A stretch of DNA of 64,000 bases from an uncultured Ruminococcus sp. (GCA_902790475.1 CADASG010000001.1:1-64000), one strand, 5' to 3'; numbered from the stretch's first letter, positions 1 through 8,019 are shown. Program-made: numbers and translations. Notes: generated by a model not told the origin, from the sequence alone.

Positions 1-242
1 ATAAATGCGGTCGGATAGAGCAACTTTATATTATATTCGTCATTCTTTTCATTCGGTTTTTTGCCTGCGTTTTTTGTCTGTTTTTTCGGGGAGGGCACAG
101 CCTTCTCGCTTACCTTGTAGTTTTTGCCGACTCTGATAAGTGGAAAATCCGCTCTCATCATCACGGCTCTCGCGGCAGGCAGGCTACAGCCTAATGCCTT
201 CGCTACGTCCTTTGTGTTCATAAACCTGATTGGTTCATTCAT
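1..242 (-). CDS. excisionase-like helix-turn-helix protein, partial (runs off left edge)
   Basis: Reading down from an ATG at 242 there are 80 open codons up to the window edge, so the gene is truncated by the window and not by a stop. A good ribosome site (AAGGAAGG) lies about 8 nt before the ATG. The N-terminus reads MNEPIRFMNTKDVAKALGCS, followed by a short second helix with PAARAVMMR and then LIRVGKNYKVS. This is the layout of a winged-helix/MerR-type excisionase: helix-turn-helix followed by a small wing. After about residue 50 it becomes Lys/Pro-rich. Such proteins normally bend DNA at the attachment site and steer a tyrosine integrase toward excision. The integrase would be expected further left, outside the window. 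It sits directly after the mobilization genes on the same strand, which fits an integrative mobilizable element. Family and role are inferred from the motif and context only. Confidence 0.6.
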   Translation of the reverse strand, partial: MNEPIRFMNTKDVAKALGCSLPAARAVMMRADFPLIRVGKNYKVSEKAVPSPKKQTKNAGKKPNEKNDEYNIKLLYPTAF

Positions 243-267
243 TTTCAAATACCTTCCTTTTCTATGA

Positions 268-414
268 TTAGATGATTCCTAAGAATCTCAGAACTTCCAA
301 CAAAGCAAGAGATAAAATCGCTGCGATGTTTACCCAAAACATGACGTTTTTCCTTGTGAAGCTCCGTTGCTGTTTTGCTTTTAGCCTTGCGGTCAAATCA
401 CTCTTTGTCGTTCC
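268..414 (-). pseudogene. frame-displaced membrane tail of the MobB-like gene
   Basis: Directly after the MobB-like frame ends at 393, another minus-strand frame carries on with a convincing protein ending. It reads TKSDLTARLKAKQQRSFTRK, then one hydrophobic segment of about 20 residues, and stops with TAA at 268-270. There is no good separate start codon with a ribosome site. A basic stretch followed by a single C-terminal membrane helix is what plasmid MobB proteins carry after their coiled coil. The simplest reading is that this tail once belonged to the upstream gene and was displaced by a one-base change (or is reached by a -1 frameshift) between about 393 and 414. A sequencing or assembly error is also possible. 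Confidence 0.45.
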
Positions 415-764
415 GATTGATTGGCAGCTTCTTCAAAGCGGTGAAACTGCTTTTCAAATTGTTCCGATAAATGCTCTGACTGTTGCGTTGTCAGCTTATT
501 TAGCTCGTTTTCGATGTCTTTCCGAAACAGCTCGTTCATGTTGATCTGAGCTGCGACGGTGTGCGTCAGAGCGTTTATCTGCTTCGTCTGCTTCTGAATA
601 AAGCTGTTTTGTTCGTCTTTCAAGACTGTCCACTGCTCGCTGTATTCCTGCAACGCTTGTTTGAGCAGGCTGTTTTCGTATTCCTGTCTGCTTTGTTGCG
701 TCAATTCCTGCATCTGTTCTCTCGCCGGTGCAGGCTGTCCTGTTTCCAGATTTTGTAAACTCAT
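393..764 (-). CDS. MobB-like coiled-coil mobilization accessory protein (overlaps relaxase in another frame)
   Basis: The 123-residue protein begins MSLQNLETGQ at an ATG with an excellent ribosome site (AAGGAGG, 8 nt spacing), which decides the start. It is very rich in Gln, Glu and Lys (QQSRQEYENSLLKQALQEYS, then ELNKLTTQQSEHLSEQFEKQ), consistent with one long coiled coil. It lies in a different frame inside the last third of the relaxase gene, the same arrangement as mobB inside mobA in RSF1010/ColE1-type mobilization loci. In those systems MobB stabilises the relaxosome and is membrane-anchored. Here the frame stops just before a displaced membrane segment, so the protein may lack its anchor. 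I infer an accessory role in DNA transfer from position and composition. There is no catalytic motif to read. Confidence 0.6.
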   Translation of the reverse strand: MSLQNLETGQPAPAREQMQELTQQSRQEYENSLLKQALQEYSEQWTVLKDEQNSFIQKQTKQINALTHTVAAQINMNELFRKDIENELNKLTTQQSEHLSEQFEKQFHRFEEAANQSERQRVI

Positions 765-1491
765 GGTTTATCGCCTCCTTCGTATAAGCCTTTCCGAGCT
801 TGTTGCCGCGGATAGGCTTCTTTTTATTTGGGTGTAAAAAGCTGATGGTTTTTGCAGTGTTGCGCGCAATCGCCACGCCGTATTTGCTGAGGTGTTTTTC
901 AAACTCATCCATGTTGTTACAGAGCCTGAGCGCTTCCGCGATTACCTCTCGCAGCTCCTCCTTCCATGAAGTGCCGCCTTTCAGGATAACGCGCCGTTCT
1001 TCGCTCTTGATACGATCAGCCGACGGCTTTCTGAAATCCAATGTTGAATAGCCGTATTTCGCAGCGATCTCGTTGGAGAGGTCTTTCAGCTTGGCGTAGT
1101 CGCTGTTGCTGTAGTGCAGCATTTTCCCGTTGACAAACGACACGCTGTTCACGATGATGTGACAGTGGACATGATGCTTGTCCGTATGTGTGGCAATGAT
1201 GTATTCATTATCGGGAAACGCCTGCTGCGCCAGTTCTTCGGTCAAGCGGTGGGCTTCTTCGGGAGTAATATTATTCTTCGGGTCAAAGCTGTGCTTGAAG
1301 TGATAATACTTCCGACTATCATACTTCTGCGCTTTATGAAATAACTGCGCTGTTTCTGCAAACTGCCGCGCATAGTCGCGGTTGTCGTCAAGTGCGTAGG
1401 AAGTGACGATTGCAGCCTTCTTCTTATCGGTGATGTAGTCGATCGCTTTTCCGGGCTTGGCTTTGCAGCCGCAGCCTTTGAATAAGGGCAT
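496..1491 (-). CDS. relaxase / mobilization nuclease (MobA/VirD2 family)
   Basis: This gene encodes the nicking enzyme that cuts one strand at oriT and stays bound to the 5' end to pilot DNA into a recipient. The N-terminus has the catalytic-tyrosine region (KAIDYITDKKKA, Tyr19). Residues about 101-115 carry the metal-binding histidine motif THTDKHHVHCHIIVN, matching the HTD..H.H...N pattern of MobP-type relaxases. The conserved part ends near residue 242 (NKLGKAYTKEA). The remaining roughly 88 residues overlap the MobB-like frame and look like out-of-frame sequence (Arg/Thr/Ser-rich), so the functional protein is probably the first 240 residues plus an incidental tail. It starts 4 nt after the MobC stop and is surely co-transcribed with it. 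No helicase or primase domain is attached, so transfer would depend on a helper conjugation system. Confidence 0.88.
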   Translation of the reverse strand: MPLFKGCGCKAKPGKAIDYITDKKKAAIVTSYALDDNRDYARQFAETAQLFHKAQKYDSRKYYHFKHSFDPKNNITPEEAHRLTEELAQQAFPDNEYIIATHTDKHHVHCHIIVNSVSFVNGKMLHYSNSDYAKLKDLSNEIAAKYGYSTLDFRKPSADRIKSEERRVILKGGTSWKEELREVIAEALRLCNNMDEFEKHLSKYGVAIARNTAKTISFLHPNKKKPIRGNKLGKAYTKEAINHEFTKSGNRTACTGERTDAGIDATKQTGIRKQPAQTSVAGIQRAVDSLERRTKQLYSEADEADKRSDAHRRSSDQHERAVSERHRKRAK

Positions 1492-1495
1492 GTCC

Positions 1496-1816
1496 TCACA
1501 CTCCTAACTGCTCGGATAGCTCATAGAGCCTCCGATATGTATTCTGACATTGTTGCAGGGTGGTCATGATCTCTCGCTCAGTTGTCGGAGAGAATTGATT
1601 TATCCTCCGCGTGAGCTGATTGAGATTCACACCCTGCCGTTTCAGTTCCGACAGCAGAGGAATGAAATCATTGATAACAATTACTTTTCCTTTGCTGATG
1701 GTTTCGATAAAGAATTCTGTCAGCGACTTTCCGCTCGCTGCAAGCTTCCTTTGCAACAGCGCGTATTCTTTATCGGACAGGCGAAACGAAACCTGATGTG
1801 ACCGTGTTCTTTTCAA
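1496..1816 (-). CDS. mobC: MobC-like relaxosome protein
   Basis: A 106-residue protein. The start is a TTG at 1816, chosen because AGGAGG lies about 10 nt upstream and no ATG is available. The N-terminal half (SHQVSFRLSDKEYALLQRKL, then GKSLTEFFIETI) has the strand-helix-helix pattern of a ribbon-helix-helix DNA-binding protein. The C-terminal half (LKRQGVNLNQLTRRINQFSP) is the hallmark of the bacterial mobilization protein MobC family, where 'GxNLNQ' is conserved. MobC binds at oriT and helps open the strands so that the relaxase can nick. It lies between the candidate oriT (1817-2080) and the relaxase, the standard order. Its own promoter is not obvious. It may be transcribed from the ATPase gene upstream or from within the intergenic region. 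Confidence 0.85.
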   Translation of the reverse strand: MKRTRSHQVSFRLSDKEYALLQRKLAASGKSLTEFFIETISKGKVIVINDFIPLLSELKRQGVNLNQLTRRINQFSPTTEREIMTTLQQCQNTYRRLYELSEQLGV

Positions 1817-2080
1817 ATGGCTTTCGCCTCCTTCCTTGGGGGCTTGGGGGTCGCCCCCAACGAGGTGTCAATGGCTTGCCATTGGCGTATGCCATTGGCG
1901 TACCTCGCTATACCCTAAAATGAAAATAAATGACTGAATCAATAAATCAATTCACTTCCTCGGTGTTAAATCAATAAGGGATTCCAACAGAAGAAAAAAA
2001 TCAATATTGCAAGAGTGTGTGTCTATAGAATTTCTGCAACCTTGCGAAAAAGCCTAATACACACACGGTTGCAACCTTCC
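1817..2080. other. candidate origin of transfer (oriT) region with inverted repeats
   Basis: This 264-bp gap between the ATPase and MobC genes has no gene but is dense in dyads. A G-rich arm TTGGGGG pairs with CCCCCAA (about 1838-1860). CAATGGC/GCCATTG forms a tight hairpin with a 2-nt loop near 1870-1885. A CGAGGT arm and an ACCTCG arm flank the latter and its second GCCATTGGCGTA copy (about 1860-1908). This is followed by TATACCCTAAAATG. Further left, GTGTGTG and CACACAC arms and the palindrome GGTTGCAACC lie between 2010 and 2075. Inverted repeats next to mobC and the relaxase are the usual signature of oriT. The nick site itself cannot be read with certainty. Confidence 0.5.
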
Positions 2081-3040
2081 TCAATTCCTTCTCCAAAACC
2101 ATTGGCTGCCGATTTTGACAGAGCTGATGTGCAGCTTTTTCTTGGCTTCGTCAAGCGTCCGTTTGGCGATATTTCTTGTTTGTGCTTGAGCTAATATTTC
2201 CCTCTGTGGGATTTCATCAATATCGGCAAACAGCGTTTCCAAAAAGCGCTCCGCTTTGTCGAGCTTGTTGGCGGCGTTGCAGCCGTGCAACAGCTCGTCC
2301 ACGCTGATTTGATACTTGCCGATAAATGCAAAGCCCGTTTCGGTATTCAACTCAAAGCCGATCGGTTCACCCTCCGGCGCAAGACTGCTTTTGCTGTGAA
2401 CCATCACCCTGACAGTTGGATTGTTTTTGATTCGTCCGACGATCAGAACGCTTCTCGCTGCTGCCGTGATGTCCACCGAGCCGAGCATACGGTAGGCAGC
2501 TTTCATCCCTGCCGATTTGTTCATGTGGGCAATCAGGACAATGGCGCAGCCGTATTTTTCAGCGACCGTCGCCAAGTGCTTGAATACCGGTCTGACCTCA
2601 TTTGCGCGGTGCATATCCACCTTCGCGCCGAGATAGGCTTGCAATGGGTCGAGAATAACGAGCTTTGCACCCGTCTTCGAGATCGCCGCTTCCAAGTGAT
2701 GATCGGTCATGGACAATTCGATGTTCGTTTCATCAATGACCATCACTCTGCTTGCGTCGGCGTTCGCTGCCATCAAGCGCGGTTTGATAGTATCTGCTAA
2801 ACCATCCTCCGCACTCTGATAGAGCACGTTGATAGGGTCAGTCGTTTCCTCACACTCGGGCAACTTCTCGCCGCGCGTCAGCAATGCCGCGAGGTTGAGC
2901 ACCAGCGTTGTTTTGCCTTCGCCCGGGTCGCCTTGAATGATCGTGATCTTTCCGTAGGGAATGTACGGATACCAAAGCCATTTCACCTCCGTCGCTTCGA
3001 CGTCCTGCATATTGATGATTTTCAAATCCTTCTCGCTCAT
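2081..3040 (-). CDS. RepA-like AAA/RecA-fold ATPase (AAA_25 type)
   Basis: I place the start at the ATG at 3040 (MSEKDLKIIN), preceded by AAGGAGGTG at good spacing. A GTG nine bases further upstream overlaps that ribosome site and is unlikely. The 319-residue protein has a clear Walker A, GDPGEGKT (residues 37-44), a Walker B in LVILDPLQAYLG (about residues 125-136), and the RecA-like motif LIAHMNKS further on. This is the hexameric replicative-helicase fold of RSF1010 RepA and of the ATPases found in Firmicutes mobilizable elements. It may unwind element DNA for replication or transfer. The C-terminal 60 residues (ETLFADIDEIPQREILAQAQ and on) look like a small winged-helix extension, which is common in this family. 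It heads the mobilization cluster and faces away from the zinc-finger gene at 3166. Confidence 0.82.
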   Translation of the reverse strand: MSEKDLKIINMQDVEATEVKWLWYPYIPYGKITIIQGDPGEGKTTLVLNLAALLTRGEKLPECEETTDPINVLYQSAEDGLADTIKPRLMAANADASRVMVIDETNIELSMTDHHLEAAISKTGAKLVILDPLQAYLGAKVDMHRANEVRPVFKHLATVAEKYGCAIVLIAHMNKSAGMKAAYRMLGSVDITAAARSVLIVGRIKNNPTVRVMVHSKSSLAPEGEPIGFELNTETGFAFIGKYQISVDELLHGCNAANKLDKAERFLETLFADIDEIPQREILAQAQTRNIAKRTLDEAKKKLHISSVKIGSQWFWRRN

Positions 3041-3091
3041 GGTTTTCACCTCCTTCGTGTTTGATAAATAAACATCGTGTATTTTTCCTGA

Positions 3092-3120
3092 TTGACGAAA
3101 AACGGCTTAAATGCTACAAT
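3092..3120 (+). promoter_or_regulatory. SigA-type promoter for the zinc-finger gene
   Basis: TTGACG (3092-3097), a 17-nt spacer and TACAAT (3115-3120). It lies 46 nt before the ATG at 3166 in the divergent gap between the mobilization ATPase and the gene it drives. Confidence 0.7.
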
Positions 3121-3165
3121 ATTTACAAAACTAAACTCAAACGAACTTTTAGGAGGTCGTGCGAA

Positions 3166-4122
3166 ATGGAGCTTTGCACCTTTGAAATTAACTTAACGAA
3201 TAAAGAAATCACCTTTGTTTTCTCAGATTCCGATCTGAAAAGACCGCATAAAAAAACAACAACCGTCAGTTTTGACAAGGTTGTTGCGGATATGATCAAT
3301 GTAAATTATAATTCGATAAGAGAAATAACAAATAAACTCGAAGTGAAAATTGCAGACGGCAAGGAAGTAAACGACCCTATCTCTGCCGAGCTGTACAGCA
3401 TTATGTTTTCCTCCGAGAATGTAATTGAGCGGATAATTGCGAGTGTTGTTGAGTATTCTCACCTTGAAACGAAAAAGCAGATGAATAAGTCGCTGAAAAT
3501 CAAATCGTGGGAAAAGGCTCTCAAAACCTATCACCAGAATCTTTATGAAGAAATTGACAAATCAAAAGCCTTTGTTGCAAACGGATTTCAATTTGACAAG
3601 AACCATGCTTTTGATATGACGGTTAGTTTTGATAATAATAGGTCTGCAAGGGTCATTTTGAAGGATTCCTTTAGGCAATTCATTGATATATTTACCTATA
3701 TGGTTTACTTAAAAGACCTGCATATCTTTACCTGTAAGCACTGCGGCGCGAAATATCTCGCTGTGGCTGATATGGATTTCTGTAAAGCTCCCGAATGTCT
3801 GGAGGAACGGGAAAAAGCCAAACGCAGAACCAAACGACAGAGCCGCAAATATAACCCCTTTATTCGTCCGTTGGATAATTTCCACGAATACGCACGCGGC
3901 AGAAAGCGCGAAATGACGCTTGCCGGAGCTACAAAGGAAGAATTGGCAGCTTTTGAAGAGCTGCACAAAAAGCACGCCGATTATATACGCGGGAGTCTGG
4001 ATGCGTTCAAGAATAAGGACGTGATGCCTGATGATGAATTCTATCAGATTTGTAAATCGTTTAAAAAGGAATTGAAAAATAGAGTAGATTATGTTATCAA
4101 TCAAAAGCGAAACAAGGCATAA
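3166..4122 (+). CDS. uncharacterised protein with CGNR-like zinc finger
   Basis: The start is the ATG at 3166 (MELCTFEINL), fixed by AGGAGG at 3151-3156. An in-frame extension back to 3061 overlaps the promoter and is rejected. The 318-residue protein has a mixed N-terminal domain without recognisable motifs. A compact Cys cluster near residues 188-208 (FTCKHCGAKYLA, then DFCKAPEC) is followed by a very basic stretch (KAKRRTKRQSRKY). The CxxC...CxxxxC plus basic layout resembles the CGNR zinc finger, suggesting nucleic-acid binding. I do not recognise the family with certainty; proteins like this accompany Firmicutes mobile elements. It is transcribed divergently from the mobilization genes and converges on hsdM, so it is a single-gene unit. 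A regulatory role is speculation. Confidence 0.6.
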   Translation: MELCTFEINLTNKEITFVFSDSDLKRPHKKTTTVSFDKVVADMINVNYNSIREITNKLEVKIADGKEVNDPISAELYSIMFSSENVIERIIASVVEYSHLETKKQMNKSLKIKSWEKALKTYHQNLYEEIDKSKAFVANGFQFDKNHAFDMTVSFDNNRSARVILKDSFRQFIDIFTYMVYLKDLHIFTCKHCGAKYLAVADMDFCKAPECLEEREKAKRRTKRQSRKYNPFIRPLDNFHEYARGRKREMTLAGATKEELAAFEELHKKHADYIRGSLDAFKNKDVMPDDEFYQICKSFKKELKNRVDYVINQKRNKA

Positions 4123-4128
4123 AAATAC

Positions 4129-4146
4129 CCCGCTCGGCTGAGCGGG
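4129..4146. terminator. terminator hairpin between convergent genes
   Basis: CCCGCTC (4129-4135) pairs with GAGCGGG (4140-4146) around a 4-nt loop, in the 32-bp gap between the convergent zinc-finger gene and hsdM. There is an A-run on its left side, so on the minus strand it is followed by U residues and would end the hsd transcript. Confidence 0.65.
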
Positions 4147-4154
4147 TAAAGTGT

Positions 4155-5639
4155 TTATTCAGTTTTCAATTGTGCCTGCAATTCCTTGAAGCTGTCCAAT
4201 GCGCTTTGGAGGTTTTCGATGATGTCGGCTGCCAGCTCGTCGGGCGACGGCAAATTATCAAGGTCGGCTAAGGATTTATCCTTAATCCAGAAGATGTCAA
4301 GGCTCTTTTTATCGCGGCTTTTGATTTCGTCGATATTATACTTTCGCCATCTGCTGTCGGGATTATCCTCGGAATAGGTTTCCTTGCGCTCATAGCGGTT
4401 ATCGGGGTTGTAGCACTTTACAAAATCCTCCAAGTCCGCGTCGGTCATGGGATTCTTTTTGAGGGTAAAGTGCATATTGGTGCGCAGGTCGTAAATCCAG
4501 ACCTCTTTGGTCTGCGTATCCTTGCTTGCAGGACGCTTATCGAAAAAGATGACGTTCGCCTTGACGCCGGGCTTATAGAAAATACCTGTCGGCAGACGGA
4601 GAATGGTATGTAGGTCGGTTGTTTCGAGCAGGCGTTCGCGGACGGTTTCGCCTGCGCCGCCTTCAAACAGCACATTATCAGGCACAACGACAGCCGCCTT
4701 GCCGGTAGCTTTGAGAATGGTATTGATATGCTGCACAAAGTTGAGCTGCTTGTTGGAGCTGGTCGTCCAGAAGTCCTGACGGTTATATACCAAGTCCTCA
4801 TCCTCCTGTTCGCCTTCTTCGTTGGTGAAGGTGATGGAGGATTTTTTTCCGAACGGCGGATTGGTGAGCACATAGTCCACGCGGTAGCCTGGGTCTGTCA
4901 GCAGAGCGTCGCCGCGCGTAACGGGAACCTCGCCGTAAATGTCTCCGATATTGTGCAGATACAAATTCATCAGCGCGGTTTTATATGTCGCGGAAACGAT
5001 CTCGTTACCATAGAAGGTGCTGTTTTTGAGAAACTCCTTTTGCTCACGGTCAAGCGAGAAGTTTTCCGCAATAAAGCTGTGTGCCGCAAGGAAAAATCCG
5101 CCGCTGCCGCAGCACGGGTCAGCAATGGTTTTCATCGGTTCGGGGCTGACGCAGCGAACCATGGCACGAATCAGCGGACGCGGTGTAAAATACTGACCGG
5201 CGCCGCTTTTGATATCCTCGGCGTTCTTTTTCAGGAGTTCCTCGTAAATCTCACCCTTGACGTCGGAGGACATAGACACCCAGTTTTCCTTGTCGATCAT
5301 CTGCACGACACGGTAGAGGATGGCGGCGTTATTGATTTTGTTGGTGGCGCCCTGAAATATTTTGGTGAGGATACCGCCCTGTTCGCCGAGCGTTTCAAGG
5401 ATAGCTTTATACTTTTCCTCCAGCTCCGCGCCTTTGAGCGTATTCATATCCGCCCAAGTGCAGCCCTCGGGAATACCGACGTTGCGCTTATACGGCGGTT
5501 TGGAATATTCATAGGACATTTTTAAGAAAATCAGGTAGGTGAGCTGTTCCAGATAGTCGCCGTAGGACAACCCGTCGTCCCTGAGCGGATTGCACAGCCC
5601 CCATACTTTTGATACTATTGTTGATGTTTGGTCAGGCAT
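4155..5639 (-). CDS. hsdM: type I restriction-modification system, DNA methyltransferase subunit
   Basis: The 494-residue protein is the modification subunit, which with HsdS forms the N6-adenine methyltransferase. The N-terminal helical HsdM domain (WGLCNPLRDDGLSYGDYLEQ) is followed by the SAM-binding motif ADPCCGSGGFFLAA (residues 173-186) and the catalytic motif NPPF (residues 260-263), so it appears intact and of normal length. It is the last gene of the hsd operon, an unusual order (hsdR first, hsdM last), and starts 12 nt after the membrane protein gene. Base composition is noticeably more GC-rich than the three genes immediately upstream, as it is in hsdR. Function depends on the HsdS encoded at 6506-7639 for target recognition. 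Confidence 0.95.
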   Translation of the reverse strand: MPDQTSTIVSKVWGLCNPLRDDGLSYGDYLEQLTYLIFLKMSYEYSKPPYKRNVGIPEGCTWADMNTLKGAELEEKYKAILETLGEQGGILTKIFQGATNKINNAAILYRVVQMIDKENWVSMSSDVKGEIYEELLKKNAEDIKSGAGQYFTPRPLIRAMVRCVSPEPMKTIADPCCGSGGFFLAAHSFIAENFSLDREQKEFLKNSTFYGNEIVSATYKTALMNLYLHNIGDIYGEVPVTRGDALLTDPGYRVDYVLTNPPFGKKSSITFTNEEGEQEDEDLVYNRQDFWTTSSNKQLNFVQHINTILKATGKAAVVVPDNVLFEGGAGETVRERLLETTDLHTILRLPTGIFYKPGVKANVIFFDKRPASKDTQTKEVWIYDLRTNMHFTLKKNPMTDADLEDFVKCYNPDNRYERKETYSEDNPDSRWRKYNIDEIKSRDKKSLDIFWIKDKSLADLDNLPSPDELAADIIENLQSALDSFKELQAQLKTE

Positions 5640-5651
5640 ATTATGGACTCC

Positions 5652-6503
5652 TTATAAAATATAAGTACGTAATTCGGAAGGAATATTTGACTTAAACAAT
5701 CGTTTACGCAAAGTAATCATACAAACGAAAAGTGATGATGTGAAGCCCGTACATCCTCCTAAACAAAGCGACAAAAGACGTGTAAGAAGCATATTTTTAT
5801 CTAAAATTCCTCCGTTCTCCAAATGTATCGCAAAGAAAAAGGATAAAACAATCTGTGATAGTGATAACCCAAGAAAAAAAACACATAATATAACAAATAT
5901 TAAATGTTTATTGTAAATAAATCGTCCAATGCCATAGGTCATTTTCTCGAATTGTGTTTGGTTATTTAATTTTCTTACAGGTTTTCCGCCTTTAATTGAA
6001 CAATTAACGTCTATATCATTTCCGCTTCCAGTATGGATTAATTGGAGGACTATTCCTTTTTTGGGATCTACATATTCAAAATCTATTGTCAAATCATTTT
6101 TATTAATTGTATCGATTTTAAAACAATAAATAGCATCACTTTCATGAATGATATCCGCATTTAGTATTTTGGCATTATTTGTCATTCTTAATGTGAATAA
6201 TCCTAACGATGCAATATCTTCCCTTTTTATAGTTTTATTCCCATTGTTCCAAATAGCGATTTGAGTAACTGTAACATTATCGACAGGTATATTATTAAAT
6301 ACCACATTCAAATCTTTTATTCTACGTTGACCTTTGCTAACAATGAGATTACTTTTTGAATAGTAGGCAAATTGTTGCGCTTTATTATCATTCCTTCTAG
6401 TAACGATAGCAAAAATTAAAGCCGGAATCGCGAGTACTGTACAAAAAGAAAGGATAAACCAAATAATCGTATTGTTTTGTAACTGTTCAAATATATTAGT
6501 CAC
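5652..6503 (-). CDS. uncharacterised three-helix membrane protein inside the hsd operon
   Basis: I do not recognise this 283-residue protein. It has an N-terminal membrane helix (IIWFILSFCTVLAIPALIFA, about residues 13-32). A central soluble domain of about 140 residues follows, rich in alternating hydrophobic/polar segments with Asn and Ile (predicted mostly beta). Two C-terminal membrane helices come last (about residues 200-225 and 240-265: HLIFVILCVFFLGLSLSQIV and the LGGCTGFTSSLFVCM region). It starts 2 nt after the hsdS stop and ends 12 nt before hsdM, so it must be translated from the same mRNA. Membrane proteins are not part of classical type I systems. Context suggests an accessory or second defence function. 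The DNA is clearly AT-rich compared with hsdM and hsdR, suggesting separate acquisition. Confidence 0.7.
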   Translation of the reverse strand: MTNIFEQLQNNTIIWFILSFCTVLAIPALIFAIVTRRNDNKAQQFAYYSKSNLIVSKGQRRIKDLNVVFNNIPVDNVTVTQIAIWNNGNKTIKREDIASLGLFTLRMTNNAKILNADIIHESDAIYCFKIDTINKNDLTIDFEYVDPKKGIVLQLIHTGSGNDIDVNCSIKGGKPVRKLNNQTQFEKMTYGIGRFIYNKHLIFVILCVFFLGLSLSQIVLSFFFAIHLENGGILDKNMLLTRLLSLCLGGCTGFTSSLFVCMITLRKRLFKSNIPSELRTYIL

Positions 6504-6505
6504 TT

Positions 6506-7639
6506 TTATCTTACCTCAAATGCTTGTTTTAAAATGCTCTGCCGTAATGCTTCGGCTTTTTGCAATGATTGATCAATAGTTGTTTCTATATTGGCTGTCA
6601 ATTCAATCTTATTCTCAATATAACTAACAATCTTATTTTGTTGTTCTCTGCTGCATATTGGAATCGGTACTTTTGCAAGAGATTGTCCTGTCAGATGCTT
6701 TATGCCTGTTCCGGTAAAATATTTTGACAAAAAGCCTGATTGATTTATCAACCAGAAATAATACATATAGAAGTAAGGATTCGATTCTTCGAAAAATCTG
6801 ATTCTATGAAGAGCCTTTTGATAGAATATGGTCTGATCTTTATTCCATACAGCACATCTCCCGGGCTCTCCGCCTTCGCACATTACCAAATCGCCTTTTG
6901 CAATCGAATACTTCTCAATTTCATTATCTTCAATTCGCATTTCAAGTAAATCAGATAAATCAAAATCAAACCACCGAACATTGATGTTTCTTAGGTATTT
7001 TCGTTTCTTGCCTGCATTCTTTTCCTTATCAAGCATCTTTCCTAATCGTGTATCAGCAATGTTTTTTAGTGTCGCGGTTTGTTCAAATGTACTAAACGCC
7101 TCTTTCAGAACTGCCTGACGGTAGATTTCCAACTGCTGTTTTGTCTTTTTCAGCGTAGCAACCGCGCTGTCAAGTTGAGAGAGCGATTCTTCGATTTGTT
7201 TAACGATTTGTTTTTGCTTTTTATACTCCGGAACAGGTATAGGAGTAGCCATAAATGGTTTTTTTGTAATATGCACCATTCCTGTTCCATGAGCTTTTTG
7301 GTAAAGTTCTGCAACCACTTTAAGCAAGTAATAGTATAGATAATCTCTATCAACACCAATATTTGGAATCACTTTAAAAATATGTTGATTTAACCATGCT
7401 GAATCGCCTTTCCAAATATGTGCCCCCAGCGATGCAGACCAAGCAAATAATAAATCTCCTCTTTGAATCAAGTATTTATCTTCATATGTTTTTGACGAAT
7501 AATTATATTTACCATTTGTGTTGTTTAGATTTTGAATTCTTATAATAGGAATGCCCTTTTCTTCCCATTCATCCGGCTTAAACGCTCTCCCGTTTATGTA
7601 TTGTGCGACTGTTCCTAACGTTTTCATCTCATAACTCAT
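6506..7639 (-). CDS. hsdS: type I restriction-modification system, specificity subunit
   Basis: The 377-residue protein carries two target-recognition domains joined by helical spacers, the standard HsdS plan. TRD1 covers about residues 5-150 (LGTVAQYINGRAFKPDEW, then LLFAWSASLGAHIW). The central conserved helix follows (KQKQIVKQIEESLSQLDSAV, about residues 160-185). TRD2 covers about residues 190-330 (RLGKMLDKEKNAGKK). The C-terminal conserved region is EQQNKIVSYIENKIE with ALRQSILKQAFE. The protein decides which bipartite DNA sequence is methylated or triggers cleavage. A second in-frame ATG lies 12 nt inside. The first is kept because it adds only four residues, and the ribosome site is weak for both. 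The gene is AT-rich like its two neighbours, as expected for a specificity module exchanged by recombination. Confidence 0.93.
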   Translation of the reverse strand: MSYEMKTLGTVAQYINGRAFKPDEWEEKGIPIIRIQNLNNTNGKYNYSSKTYEDKYLIQRGDLLFAWSASLGAHIWKGDSAWLNQHIFKVIPNIGVDRDYLYYYLLKVVAELYQKAHGTGMVHITKKPFMATPIPVPEYKKQKQIVKQIEESLSQLDSAVATLKKTKQQLEIYRQAVLKEAFSTFEQTATLKNIADTRLGKMLDKEKNAGKKRKYLRNINVRWFDFDLSDLLEMRIEDNEIEKYSIAKGDLVMCEGGEPGRCAVWNKDQTIFYQKALHRIRFFEESNPYFYMYYFWLINQSGFLSKYFTGTGIKHLTGQSLAKVPIPICSREQQNKIVSYIENKIELTANIETTIDQSLQKAEALRQSILKQAFEVR

Positions 7640-7671
7640 TGTGTATCACCGTAACCACTGTAAGCCTGATT

Positions 7672-8019
7672 TTAGTCTTCCCTACAATTATTATGACATT
7701 TTTGGCAGTAATACTTACTGTTAGCATCCATTGGACCTTTCATTTGAATTAGCTTTTGTTCATTTCCCCAACAAATTGCACAGTATTTTATATCTTTTTT
7801 ATCATCGGATAGTGTTATGTAGGGTTGACTATGTCTTATTATCTTTTCGTCTAAATCTTTATTTTTCTTCAATGCTTCGTTTTCTTCTTTTAATTTGTTA
7901 ATCTCATCCTGCAAATCCAATGCTTGTGAGCTTAAATCAATCAACTGTCTATAAAGATCAATATTATCTGCTTTTTGCGCAATTTTTGCCACGTCTTTTA
8001 ACTTATCATATAATCCCAT
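7672..8019 (-). CDS. small coiled-coil/zinc-ribbon protein inside the hsd operon
   Basis: A 115-residue protein. The N-terminus MGLYDKLKDVAKIAQKADNI leads into a coiled coil (DLQDEINKLKEENEALKKNK, about residues 35-55). The C-terminal part has two CxxC knuckles (YCAICWGNEQK and YYCQKCHNN), consistent with one zinc ribbon. Proteins with this exact layout are widespread in bacteria and often found near defence or phage genes, but I know of no established function. The start codon overlaps the stop of the preceding membrane gene by one base (TAATG), indicating translational coupling. The zinc ribbon and coiled coil suggest an adaptor that dimerises or binds a partner. That is inference. Confidence 0.7.
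   Translation of the reverse strand: MGLYDKLKDVAKIAQKADNIDLYRQLIDLSSQALDLQDEINKLKEENEALKKNKDLDEKIIRHSQPYITLSDDKKDIKYCAICWGNEQKLIQMKGPMDANSKYYCQKCHNNCRED

Noticed and set aside
4728-5525. Long + strand open frame of 265 codons
   Set aside because: Antisense shadow of hsdM, whose motifs are complete; no ribosome site and unlikely composition.
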